Shown here: piece by piece, positions 16,150-23,269 of the stretch | Layout of the letters: each line of letters starts with the position of its first letter | How positions within the stretch are numbered: the first letter of the stretch is position 1 | IMG/VR virus record: IMGVR_UViG_3300013372_001588 | Coordinates: 1 to 34,218 of that record | From: a virus | Direction: 5' to 3' (one strand) | Length of the DNA stretch: 34,218 bases | Notes under the pieces: model-generated | Told to the model about the DNA's origin: nothing | Database searches by the model: none | Seen by the model: the letters and a program-made list of their open reading frames with translations, nothing else | Program-made: the position numbers and the translations under genes

Positions 16150-16169
16150 GGGCCGGGGAAACCCGGCCC
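16150..16169 (-). terminator. Stem-loop after the coat gene (partial terminator candidate)
   Basis: GGGCCGGG (16150-16157) pairs perfectly with CCCGGCCC (16162-16169) around a GAAA (TTTC on the minus strand) loop. On the minus strand it is followed by TCTTTG, which is only weakly T-rich. It directly follows the coat protein stop at 16177, so it may limit read-through or protect the coat mRNA 3' end and help set the high coat to low downstream ratio. Confidence 0.5.
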
Positions 16170-16176
16170 GTCATGC

Positions 16177-17451
16177 TTAGGTTTGCGAAAACATAATCAC
16201 GCCGGACATTTCGGGTTGTTTATTCACAACGCCAAACAAGGTGTCCAAACGGTACTTGGTTTTCATCGTGTTGATGTCATATTGCTTCTGCATCACCAGT
16301 TCGATACCTTGATCGGTCGATGCACGCATGACAGCTGCGCCGGCGTCCTGCGGCACTGCATACCGGCCCGGAAGGATTTCCAAGGCATCGCGCATCCAGA
16401 ACGGGTTGATGAAGTTGGTCACAGTGTTGAGGAACACGATCGCGGAATTCGATGCGGCAGTGTTGACCACCACGTTCTGATACTGCGCTTCGGCATCGGA
16501 ACCGCCCTGATTGCTGATAATCGGGGGGCTGATAACCAGAGTGGTCGAAGAAGGCACGCTGATCACGCGGAAGGTTTTCAGCTGGCCGGTATCGCCCTTG
16601 GTAATGTGATGCACAGCATTGAGACCAGCAATCGTGAAGGCATCGCCAGCAACAACGCTGGTTGTGCTGGAAATCGTGATGGTCTGGAAACGGTTGTCGA
16701 CGTTGGCGGTTTCGCCAGTGGTCGCCACGGAAGTTGCTTTTGGCGCGTAGTAATTGCCAGCCGATGCGCGGGTGTCCACGGTCAGGCTACCGCCACCAGC
16801 GGCAGCAACCTTGCGGTTGGCATAGTCCAGCTTGTAAGTGCCAAAGCTGGCCATTTCACCAACAAATGCCTTACGCAAAGCCTTGTCGCTGATCTCGTTG
16901 CCGAAAGAGCGGGAAGCCTTGGACAGGTCACTCGCCATGCCGTTGTAGTCACGGGTCGAGAGAGCGAGGTAGCGGTCATACATCGGCACGCCTTGCTCGT
17001 TCATGATCGCTTCGCACTGCGCCACATCGTCAAAGCCAGATGCCGCCGCGGTGCGCTTCACAAACAGGGTGCCCTGGTTGGCAGCCACGTTCATAATCGC
17101 CACGTTAATATCGCTGGCCAGTTTTTGCTTGGCAGCATCACCCAGGCGGCCTTCTTGCAGGCTATCGCGCAGCTCGGTGGCGGTCATCACCCACGGCACA
17201 GACTTCTGGAAACCGATGGTAGCCGGAACAGCCAACTGGGTGAAATCGTCAAAGTTTGACGACATATCGGTTCCGTTGTAGCTAGTGGCGATGTAAGGCT
17301 GCGGACGCCACAGAATGTTGTTAGTGCGCTCCATCATCGTCTGATCGGTATTGAATACCGCGACGTTACGGGACAGCACGAGAGCATCCTGAAAGCCTTC
17401 CAGAATGTCCTCAAACGCTACGCGTTCTTCCTTGCTGAAACTATTTGCCAT
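16177..17451 (-). CDS. Major capsid protein, P22 coat (gp5)-like
   Basis: The 424-residue protein has the P22-coat-type N-terminus: a helical opening (about 1-30) followed by NNILWRPQPYIATSYNGTD and the early beta region, with a long insertion of Thr/Ser-rich residues around 225-330. P22 coat is 430 residues and adopts an HK97-like fold with an extra inserted domain. The gene lies between scaffold and decoration genes, as expected. In virions of this kind it forms the icosahedral shell with the portal at one vertex. A good ribosome site (CAGGAG) lies before the start. Confidence 0.9.
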   Translation of the reverse strand: MANSFSKEERVAFEDILEGFQDALVLSRNVAVFNTDQTMMERTNNILWRPQPYIATSYNGTDMSSNFDDFTQLAVPATIGFQKSVPWVMTATELRDSLQEGRLGDAAKQKLASDINVAIMNVAANQGTLFVKRTAAASGFDDVAQCEAIMNEQGVPMYDRYLALSTRDYNGMASDLSKASRSFGNEISDKALRKAFVGEMASFGTYKLDYANRKVAAAGGGSLTVDTRASAGNYYAPKATSVATTGETANVDNRFQTITISSTTSVVAGDAFTIAGLNAVHHITKGDTGQLKTFRVISVPSSTTLVISPPIISNQGGSDAEAQYQNVVVNTAASNSAIVFLNTVTNFINPFWMRDALEILPGRYAVPQDAGAAVMRASTDQGIELVMQKQYDINTMKTKYRLDTLFGVVNKQPEMSGVIMFSQT

Positions 17452-17466
17452 GATTAAAACTCCTGA

Positions 17467-18348
17467 TTAGTTTGATTTTTGCCGAAGCTGGCGCTTGTAG
17501 GCCATGACCTTCGACATATTGCCGGTTTTGGCTGCATCTTCCCGCAGCCGTTCAAGGGTTGAGTCCACCGCACCACTCAGGCTGCCAGTACCCTTGACAG
17601 TCTTTTCAGGCGGCGGCGCTGCCTTACGATTCGTCACTTTCAATTGCGTCTCCAGTTTCGCAACCGCAAAGGCAAACTTCACGGGGTCTTTAATGTCAGC
17701 AAGTTCTTTTGCGCGCTTCGGGTTCTTGCCGAGTGCATACACAACCAACGCCGGGTTTTCCGCGCCTTGAAGCACAACACCTTGCTGCGTCACGTTGAAG
17801 ACTTCTTGAATCGCCATCTCAGCGTCATCGAAATCTTTAACACGCAGGCCGGTTTTCGCCTTCCCATACGCATCAAGTTTTGCCTGCCAAGCTTGCTTTG
17901 TTTCTTCTTCCGATCGCTTGGCCTGCTGCGCTTGCTGATCTACTTCTCGCTTTCGCTCAAACCAGTCAGACAGCGCAGATTCGTACTTGTCAGAGTCATA
18001 ATCGTGGCCTTCAAGCGTTGGCTTTACGCCCAACAAAGCCGGCTTGTTCTCGGTCTGTGTGGTTTCAATCTTTGCTTGCAACTCACGATTTTGACGCTGC
18101 AACTCCCGGTGCGACTTGCGCAGCTCTCGCACCCATTCAGGCGCACGCTGTTCCTGCTCTTGAGGTGGCGTTTCCTCACCGATTGAAACGATTACTTCGT
18201 CGCCGCTTTCCTCTTGTGCTTCGGTTTCCGGCTCTTGGTCGGCGTCGGTATTTTGCTCGTCGCCCACATTCTCAAGATCCGCATCCTCTTGCAGTTCGAT
18301 TTCTTCGGATACTTCGTTTTCGTCCTCTCGCTCTGCCATTTGACCCAT
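17467..18348 (-). CDS. Scaffolding protein, P22 gp8-like
   Basis: The 293-residue protein has a very acidic N-terminal 70 residues (Glu/Asp/Gln-rich), a central helical region with coiled-coil character (about 75-110 and 130-175), and a basic helix at the C-terminus (MSKVMAYKRQLRQKSN). P22 gp8 is 303 residues and binds coat through a basic C-terminal helix-turn-helix. It would direct procapsid assembly and leave the head before or during packaging. Placed between portal and coat genes, as in P22. The start could be 18348 or the in-frame ATG at 18339; GGGGTC precedes the former. Confidence 0.85.
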   Translation of the reverse strand: MGQMAEREDENEVSEEIELQEDADLENVGDEQNTDADQEPETEAQEESGDEVIVSIGEETPPQEQEQRAPEWVRELRKSHRELQRQNRELQAKIETTQTENKPALLGVKPTLEGHDYDSDKYESALSDWFERKREVDQQAQQAKRSEEETKQAWQAKLDAYGKAKTGLRVKDFDDAEMAIQEVFNVTQQGVVLQGAENPALVVYALGKNPKRAKELADIKDPVKFAFAVAKLETQLKVTNRKAAPPPEKTVKGTGSLSGAVDSTLERLREDAAKTGNMSKVMAYKRQLRQKSN

Positions 18349-18398
18349 TTAAGACCCCATAAACTCACCCGTGAATGGCCGGGTGGATGCCATGAAAA

Positions 18399-20456
18399 TC
18401 ATTCAACAATGGGTGCAGCTGATTGCTGAAGCATCCCGCCCAACATCTGAGCCGCTTCCATTGCTTGTTTCTGTTCTTGAAGATCAACCTTAGATAGTGT
18501 TTCAATGGTCTGCGCCCGCTTGAGTTCTGCGGCTGCCACCGTCTCAACGGTATCGGCCCGAGCCTTCGCCGCTTTTGCTACGGCTTCCTCTGCTGCGGCT
18601 TGCAAAAAGATCGCGTTCGGATCTTGCGGCTGGCCTTCCATTGCCGCCATCATTTCCTGCGCTTCTTCCTCGGTCGGCTTCATCACGCCAAGTTGCACCA
18701 GCTTTTTGCGGAAGTAGGTGCGCACATCGTCAATGCCTTCGCCCTCCATGTTCATCATCGCCATTGAGGTAAGCACCTGGCGGGTTTCCGGGTCGTCACT
18801 CACGGCAATCATGTTCGTGATTGAGCGGACGGTAGCTTCGCGGCGTGATACGAAAGACGGCCCAACGCTGGACACCACATCGAACGAGGCTTCGGACAGA
18901 TCGTTGTCGTTTTCGATCTCGCCGGTTTCTTCGTTGATTGTGGGCTTCATCAATTCGACGCCAGCCATTTCGCCCATGAGCCCAACCGTTTTCATTTTCC
19001 GGCCGGGTTCCACATACACATCACGGGCCATGCCGAGCCAAATCTCGCCAACGCGCCGCACCAACTTGGCCTGGTTGGACATGTAGATAAACGTCTGCAT
19101 ATCAACGCGGGCTTGGATTGCTTCCACGGCCTTGCCGGAAATGTTGGCGACCATCTTGTCAGCCCCTTGCGGGTTGCCGAGAATGTCGTTCATGTCCTGC
19201 TCGGTGAGTTGCAACAGGCCGGCAAGTGCCGGGGGAATTACTGCGCTGCGGGTGTAGGCCACCGGGCCGCCCACCTGCTGTGAGCCATCCGGCCCGGTGA
19301 TCGGGTTGATTAGCAGATAGGGGTAATTCTTGATGTTGTCCTCAGCCCACATCATCTGGTGGCCCGCGACTTGCTCGGGCGTGAGGATAGGCTTCTCAAC
19401 GCTAGACAGCGCACTGATCTCGCCAAGCTTTGACAGCTGCATATTCTTAAGCCGCTGAGCATCCTTCGCCAGGCGAACGTGGCCCATGCAACGCTCGACG
19501 TTATCGACAAACCAGCGTTTTCCATACGCCGGCACCACCGGGATCGCCTTGCCAGCGATGTATCCGCAGTCATCCAGCACAGCGTTACCGCTCAGGACGT
19601 ACTTGCGCACCTTGATGCGTTTAACGCGCTTCTGTCGCACCTCGCGGCTGCCGATCGCCTGCAAGGTTTCCTCAAGGCTTTCGTCGGCCTCAAAGTCGGC
19701 TTGAGAATACCGATCTTCTTCGCCATCAATAGTTTCGAAGATTCGAACAGTTTCTTTGACTTCTTCGATGCGGTAATACTCAGCGACAAACACGACGTCA
19801 GGCGTGAGCCAGTCGAATTCATATTGGTGGATTTGTTTGGGCCAGTTGGAAGGATCATCGTTCCATTCGGCCTCATACGCATCACGCGTCATTGAGGTGA
19901 TAACAAAGGCAAACTTTGCGTCGGCCTTATCCTGGCGCTTGGCGTCCAGATCAAAAAACACGCTTGAATCAGCATCGTAAATCGGCTCAATGCGGATCCG
20001 CTGCTTTTCGTTTTCGTCGTCCTCTTCGTCCTCATAGGCAGTGCGAAGGCGAACAGCCCCGAAACCGCCGCCCACGGCTTCCTCAAAGGCATTGTCGAAG
20101 GCTTCTTCGGCGCCGGAATCCTGCTCATCGGCGCGGTAAAGCCCGTCGCAAAGGTCTGCCAGCTTGTCGTATCCTTGGCCTTCCTTGCTTACAAAATCAA
20201 CCGTAATGCGGTTGTTTCGGTATTCGTTAATGATACGAATCACCGCGAGGTGGATTTTATTGACCTCGAATTTGGGCTTATTCTCGAACTGCTCACCAAG
20301 CGGGCCTTCCCACTGCGCCCCGGAAATAGAATAAAACCGGCGGTCTTGGAGGCATTGCAGGCGCTCATCACGCAGCGCAGATTGAATGTTGTCAAACTGG
20401 CGCATGGCCTCCTGGTGAATCTGTGCCAGTTTCTGCTCGTTTGACATTCGCGCCAT
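18399..20456 (-). CDS. Portal protein, P22 gp1-like
   Basis: The 685-residue protein begins MARMSNEQKLAQIHQEAMRQ and continues with the P22-portal-like pattern: RFYSISGAQWEG, then KFEVNKIHLAVIRIINEYRN, a stem and clip region with many acidic residues, and a C-terminal Ala/Gln-rich helical stretch (about 625-675) that may form the portal barrel. P22 gp1 is 725 residues. Twelve copies would form the ring through which the terminase packages DNA and to which gp4 binds. AGAGGG lies upstream of the start. The gene follows terL by 30 bases. Confidence 0.92.
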   Translation of the reverse strand: MARMSNEQKLAQIHQEAMRQFDNIQSALRDERLQCLQDRRFYSISGAQWEGPLGEQFENKPKFEVNKIHLAVIRIINEYRNNRITVDFVSKEGQGYDKLADLCDGLYRADEQDSGAEEAFDNAFEEAVGGGFGAVRLRTAYEDEEDDENEKQRIRIEPIYDADSSVFFDLDAKRQDKADAKFAFVITSMTRDAYEAEWNDDPSNWPKQIHQYEFDWLTPDVVFVAEYYRIEEVKETVRIFETIDGEEDRYSQADFEADESLEETLQAIGSREVRQKRVKRIKVRKYVLSGNAVLDDCGYIAGKAIPVVPAYGKRWFVDNVERCMGHVRLAKDAQRLKNMQLSKLGEISALSSVEKPILTPEQVAGHQMMWAEDNIKNYPYLLINPITGPDGSQQVGGPVAYTRSAVIPPALAGLLQLTEQDMNDILGNPQGADKMVANISGKAVEAIQARVDMQTFIYMSNQAKLVRRVGEIWLGMARDVYVEPGRKMKTVGLMGEMAGVELMKPTINEETGEIENDNDLSEASFDVVSSVGPSFVSRREATVRSITNMIAVSDDPETRQVLTSMAMMNMEGEGIDDVRTYFRKKLVQLGVMKPTEEEAQEMMAAMEGQPQDPNAIFLQAAAEEAVAKAAKARADTVETVAAAELKRAQTIETLSKVDLQEQKQAMEAAQMLGGMLQQSAAPIVE

Positions 20457-20486
20457 GTAGATAAACCCTCTGATTTTCTACATTAT

Positions 20487-21710
20487 TCACCACCGGCTGA
20501 TCGTTGGCAAGGCAGTAAATGTAACGGGCTTTTTATGCGCTGCTCTGCGAATGCCTTCGCAGGCATACCTTAACGCATCGATAACGTGATTCTTTTTGTC
20601 CTCAAGGATCGGCAATATCTTGCCGGTGAGTGGGTCTGTCTTGTATGAATACAGGGTGAGTTCATCAATCGTATGCACGCACCGCGGATGAACAACAACG
20701 TCATATGACTTTAGCCATTCAACGCCTTCCTCTACCGATTTCGGGCCTTTTACTGCTGTCATGATCTTTGGAAAGCCATGCTTCTGCATGAACGAAATTG
20801 TCTCGGGTCGTGCAGAATCGGCCACAATCGGCCACTTTTCCGACTCTGGCACAGTCATAAACAGGTCGGGCGTGTCCATGATCTCGCAGCCAACACGGTA
20901 GGCTTCAAAGTCAATGTAAAGGGTTCGGCCGATGATGTGGCAACGAACCAGAGTGGTCGGATCCACGGCAAAGCCCCAGTCAGCGCCCAAGCGGTGAATC
21001 GCGTCTGCCGGCGCTTCAAATTCTTCCACGCGCCAATTACGAAACACACTTGCCTCGCTGTTCGACAGATAGCCACCGCGCCAGACATGGTGAAACTTGT
21101 CCGGGTCGCGGCGCTTGTCGTACTCCATCTCCTCGCGCAGGACGTCCGGGAACCACGGGTTGTCCTCGTAATTGACGGGCAGCACAACACCATCGGGCGG
21201 TGGGTTTGGCCCTCGCAATAGGTGATCCACCGGGTCGCTTGCCTGCCGCGGGTTCCATGTGAACCAGAGCTCAGACTCCGGCTTGCGGATCGTCGGGCGT
21301 AGCAGGTCAAGCGATTTCTGGCTCAAACTTTGCGCTTCTTCCACCCATGCCCGGTCGTAACCTTCAAGCGACTTGATCGAGTCTGCCGTGTGGTTCTGCA
21401 TCCCCTGGAAGATAATCAGGCCGTCACCCTTTTTGCTTTTAATGACGGCCTCTTGCACCTCGAAGTAAGCGCCCGCGTTCATCTGCTCAATTTTCATTTC
21501 TAGCAAGCGCTTCACTGATTGGCTCAATGACTTCTGTACTTCGCGCACGCACACACTGCGACTTTTCGGGTCGATGATATGGGCCTCAATCATCATCTCC
21601 GCGAAGCAATGGCTCTTGCCGCTGCCCCGTCCACCGTGTGCACCCTTGTAGCGCGACGGTTTAAGCAGGGGCAAAGCCCATCGAGGAGTCTGTATCTTCA
21701 GCGTCGTCAC
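20487..21710 (-). CDS. Terminase large subunit (ATPase and nuclease)
   Basis: The 407-residue protein has a Walker A motif GGRGSGKS (about 26-33), a Walker B-type segment YDRAWVEEAQ (about 118-127) and an RNase H-like nuclease domain with LGADWGFAVDPT (Asp244), ADSARPE (Asp298) and HVIDALRYA (Asp378). This is the layout of the PBSX-like large terminase family. It pumps DNA into the procapsid and cuts it, by headful cutting if the P22 parallel holds. The start is GTG at 21710 in a GTGA overlap with the small upstream gene. Confidence 0.93.
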   Translation of the reverse strand: MTTLKIQTPRWALPLLKPSRYKGAHGGRGSGKSHCFAEMMIEAHIIDPKSRSVCVREVQKSLSQSVKRLLEMKIEQMNAGAYFEVQEAVIKSKKGDGLIIFQGMQNHTADSIKSLEGYDRAWVEEAQSLSQKSLDLLRPTIRKPESELWFTWNPRQASDPVDHLLRGPNPPPDGVVLPVNYEDNPWFPDVLREEMEYDKRRDPDKFHHVWRGGYLSNSEASVFRNWRVEEFEAPADAIHRLGADWGFAVDPTTLVRCHIIGRTLYIDFEAYRVGCEIMDTPDLFMTVPESEKWPIVADSARPETISFMQKHGFPKIMTAVKGPKSVEEGVEWLKSYDVVVHPRCVHTIDELTLYSYKTDPLTGKILPILEDKKNHVIDALRYACEGIRRAAHKKPVTFTALPTISRW

Positions 21711-21868
21711 TTAGCCCTTGCCCACGTTGCAATGCAGTCGGCCAGATACCGCGCTGTGTCAGCCAACCTCACCACCGCCTCGACGTCAGGCGTTGCAAAG
21801 GCAAGCTCGCGTTGCAATTCCTTGCAAACTTGCTTGAGAACAACAAGATCGAGTGCGGGGTTATCCAT
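21707..21868 (-). CDS. Small hypothetical protein upstream of large terminase (53 aa)
   Basis: A 53-codon frame starts MDNPALDLVVLKQVCKELQR and reads as an all-helical, mildly charged protein. It has a strong ribosome site (AAAGGAGAG) before the ATG at 21868. The ATG overlaps the end of the long frame 21861-23090 by eight bases, and its TGA overlaps the terL GTG (GTGA). This tight spacing on both sides supports a real gene. No family is recognised; a helper in packaging or modification is possible. Confidence 0.6.
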   Translation of the reverse strand: MDNPALDLVVLKQVCKELQRELAFATPDVEAVVRLADTARYLADCIATWARAK

Positions 21869-23090
21869 CAAACTCTCCTTTCAAAATTTCCCATGCTGTT
21901 GCTGCCACGATTGGAACTTGTCCATTTCCAATGGCTTTAAGTCTGTCCACTCTGGCGCTTATCCCCATCGCAACGCGGCTGATCGCTTGCCGTGTTCCCT
22001 GCTGCAAATCGAACTCCCGCATAGCACCGACCGCCGAGCCCGCTTCGGCTGGAACAGTGTCCCGCAGATCGAGCACGGCACCATCGCCAGCTGCTTGTGC
22101 TCGGCGTGGTGGCATGGCAAACAAAGCACCTCCACATTCTCCGGTGCGTTGTTCATCGGGTTGCGATCCTTGTGGTGGCGCTCCAGCTTCTCGGTTGAAC
22201 CACATTTCACGCACGAATGAGCCTCGATCATGCGTTGTGCTTGCCGCCTGCCAGTATTGAAATTCGCGCTCATTCAATGCCTCCAGTGAAGTCCAGCCTG
22301 TTGGCCAGTTCATCAGCCACTCGACCCACGTCGGGTTCAACGCGCCACTGTTCGCGTCCACGACCATAGAAAGCATCAACTGCTTTCCGATGGCCTTCCG
22401 GCGCTGGACTGAAGGCAGCGACAGATTGCCGCGATCCCTGTTGTCGTTGGCGGACGGGGTCGGGAATCTCGTGTAAATGGCGGTGTGCGGACCCTCGATG
22501 CCTTTCAGTGCTCGATCCATCTCCGCCGGGGATGCCGTCGCATGCTTTGCGTTCTGCGCTGTTGGCGTGGGCCACAATCCACAGCCGGTCCCGCTGATGC
22601 GGCGCGCCGACATCGGCAGCGCCCAGCACAGTCCATCGCGCGTCATACCCAAGCGCGGCCAGGTCACCGAGGACTCGTCCGAGTCCGCGAGTAACGAGAG
22701 CTGGGCTGTTTTCCACGAATGCGTGGCGGGGTCGAACTTCGCCAATGATGCGAGCGAACTCGGACCAGAGGCCGGAGCGTTCTCCGTCGATGCCTGCGCC
22801 CTTGCCGGCGACGCTGATGTCCTGGCAGGGAAACCCGCCAGAAACCACGTCAACACGTCCGCGCCACGGTCGTCCGTCAAAGGTGCGAACGTCATCCCAA
22901 ATCGGGAAAGGCGGGAGAAGGCCGTCATTTTGTCGGGCGGCAAGTACGCAAGCTGGGTATGGCTCCCATTCAACTGCACAGACTGTTCGCCATCCGAGCA
23001 GGTGCCCGCCAAGGATTCCTCCTCCTGCTCCGGCAAAGAGCGCAAGTTCTCGTAATCCTGCATCAGTGCGTTGCTGATTAGCCATGTCAT
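21861..23090 (-). CDS. Long overlapping frame: methyltransferase TRD / C-terminal-like protein (409 aa)
   Basis: This frame encodes 409 residues from the ATG at 23090, which overlaps the HTH stop (ATGA). It contains AFSRLSRFGMTFAPLTDDRG (about 57-76), LWPTPTAQNAKH (about 172), LNPTWVEWLMNWPTGW (about 251-266) and, at the end, VDRLKAIGNGQVPIVAATAW, which resembles motif X of cytosine-C5 methyltransferases. I recognise these motifs from phage proteins that look like target-recognition and C-terminal parts of methyltransferases. The frame completely contains the frames at 22270-23085 and 21959-22273 on the same strand, so nearly all its bases are read twice. It may supply motif X in trans or be a fusion relic. 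Confidence 0.6.
   Translation of the reverse strand: MTWLISNALMQDYENLRSLPEQEEESLAGTCSDGEQSVQLNGSHTQLAYLPPDKMTAFSRLSRFGMTFAPLTDDRGADVLTWFLAGFPARTSASPARAQASTENAPASGPSSLASLAKFDPATHSWKTAQLSLLADSDESSVTWPRLGMTRDGLCWALPMSARRISGTGCGLWPTPTAQNAKHATASPAEMDRALKGIEGPHTAIYTRFPTPSANDNRDRGNLSLPSVQRRKAIGKQLMLSMVVDANSGALNPTWVEWLMNWPTGWTSLEALNEREFQYWQAASTTHDRGSFVREMWFNREAGAPPQGSQPDEQRTGECGGALFAMPPRRAQAAGDGAVLDLRDTVPAEAGSAVGAMREFDLQQGTRQAISRVAMGISARVDRLKAIGNGQVPIVAATAWEILKGEFDG
21959..22273 (-). CDS. HNH endonuclease nested in the methyltransferase locus (104 aa)
   Basis: The 104-residue protein has an HNH core: CVKCG (21-25), LERHHKDRNP with His33-His34, NNAPENVEVLCLPCHH (41-56) with Asn45 and a CxxC pair, then a second Cys pair set (CSIC at 67-70, CGSSIC at 85-90). 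The family includes small homing endonucleases that lie in or next to conserved phage genes. The ATG at 22273 overlaps the TGA of the methyltransferase frame in ATGA. The whole gene lies inside the long frame 21861-23090 in a different phase. Cleavage site and activity are unknown. Confidence 0.78.
   Translation of the reverse strand: MSANFNTGRRQAQRMIEAHSCVKCGSTEKLERHHKDRNPMNNAPENVEVLCLPCHHAEHKQLAMVPCSICGTLFQPKRARRSVLCGSSICSREHGKRSAALRWG
22270..23085 (-). CDS. DNA cytosine-C5 methyltransferase, motifs I-VIII
   Basis: The 271-residue frame carries FAGAGGG (17-23, motif I), GGFPCQDIS with the catalytic Cys87 (83-91, motif IV), ENSPAL (125-130, motif VI) and QRDRLWIVAH (164-173, motif VIII). 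Homologues normally continue into a C-terminal part like ANRVDRLKAIGNG. Here the frame reaches GRVADELANRLDF and then stops at 22270, so motif X is absent. The start at 23085 is one base after the HTH stop; an in-frame ATG at 23187 would enter the HTH gene. The product would protect phage DNA from restriction if it is active, alone or with the overlapping long frame. Confidence 0.82.
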   Translation of the reverse strand: MANQQRTDAGLRELALFAGAGGGILGGHLLGWRTVCAVEWEPYPACVLAARQNDGLLPPFPIWDDVRTFDGRPWRGRVDVVSGGFPCQDISVAGKGAGIDGERSGLWSEFARIIGEVRPRHAFVENSPALVTRGLGRVLGDLAALGYDARWTVLGAADVGAPHQRDRLWIVAHANSAERKACDGIPGGDGSSTERHRGSAHRHLHEIPDPVRQRQQGSRQSVAAFSPAPEGHRKAVDAFYGRGREQWRVEPDVGRVADELANRLDFTGGIE

Positions 23091-23269
23091 CGTTTCGTTT
23101 TGATGCAAAACAGTTCAAACAACGCGGGGCACATCTTGCGCTCGCCCCGCTCCCATTGAAACCAGTTGCGCTGCGTGCGATACACAAGCGCCGCCGCTTT
23201 TGCTGCGGTGAGACCCGCGTTTGAGCGAGCCTCGCGCACTTGTTGTGGGGTTGGGTTTGCTGGTTTCAT
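23087..23269 (-). CDS. HTH DNA-binding protein, XRE/Cro-like (60 aa)
   Basis: The 60-residue protein contains a helix-turn-helix pattern: QQVREARSNAGLTAAKAAAL, then VYRTQRNWFQWERGERKM and a final helix FELFCIKT. This order (AGLT-x-x-x-A-A-A-L, then QRNWFQWERGER) is that of small Cro/XRE regulators placed ahead of phage methyltransferase genes. It sits downstream of a minus-strand terminator hairpin and directly upstream of the methyltransferase starts, so it could set expression of that locus. No repressor-type C-terminal domain is present. Confidence 0.72.
   Translation of the reverse strand: MKPANPTPQQVREARSNAGLTAAKAAALVYRTQRNWFQWERGERKMCPALFELFCIKTKR

Noticed and set aside
16183-17259. 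358-codon plus-strand frame opposite the coat gene
   Set aside because: It is an antisense shadow of the coat gene, with His/Arg-rich composition and no recognisable motif; the coat protein on the minus strand is clear.
23086-23187. 34-residue N-terminal extension of the methyltransferase
   Set aside because: It overlaps the HTH gene in another phase and is not part of the family, which begins shortly before FAGAGGG.
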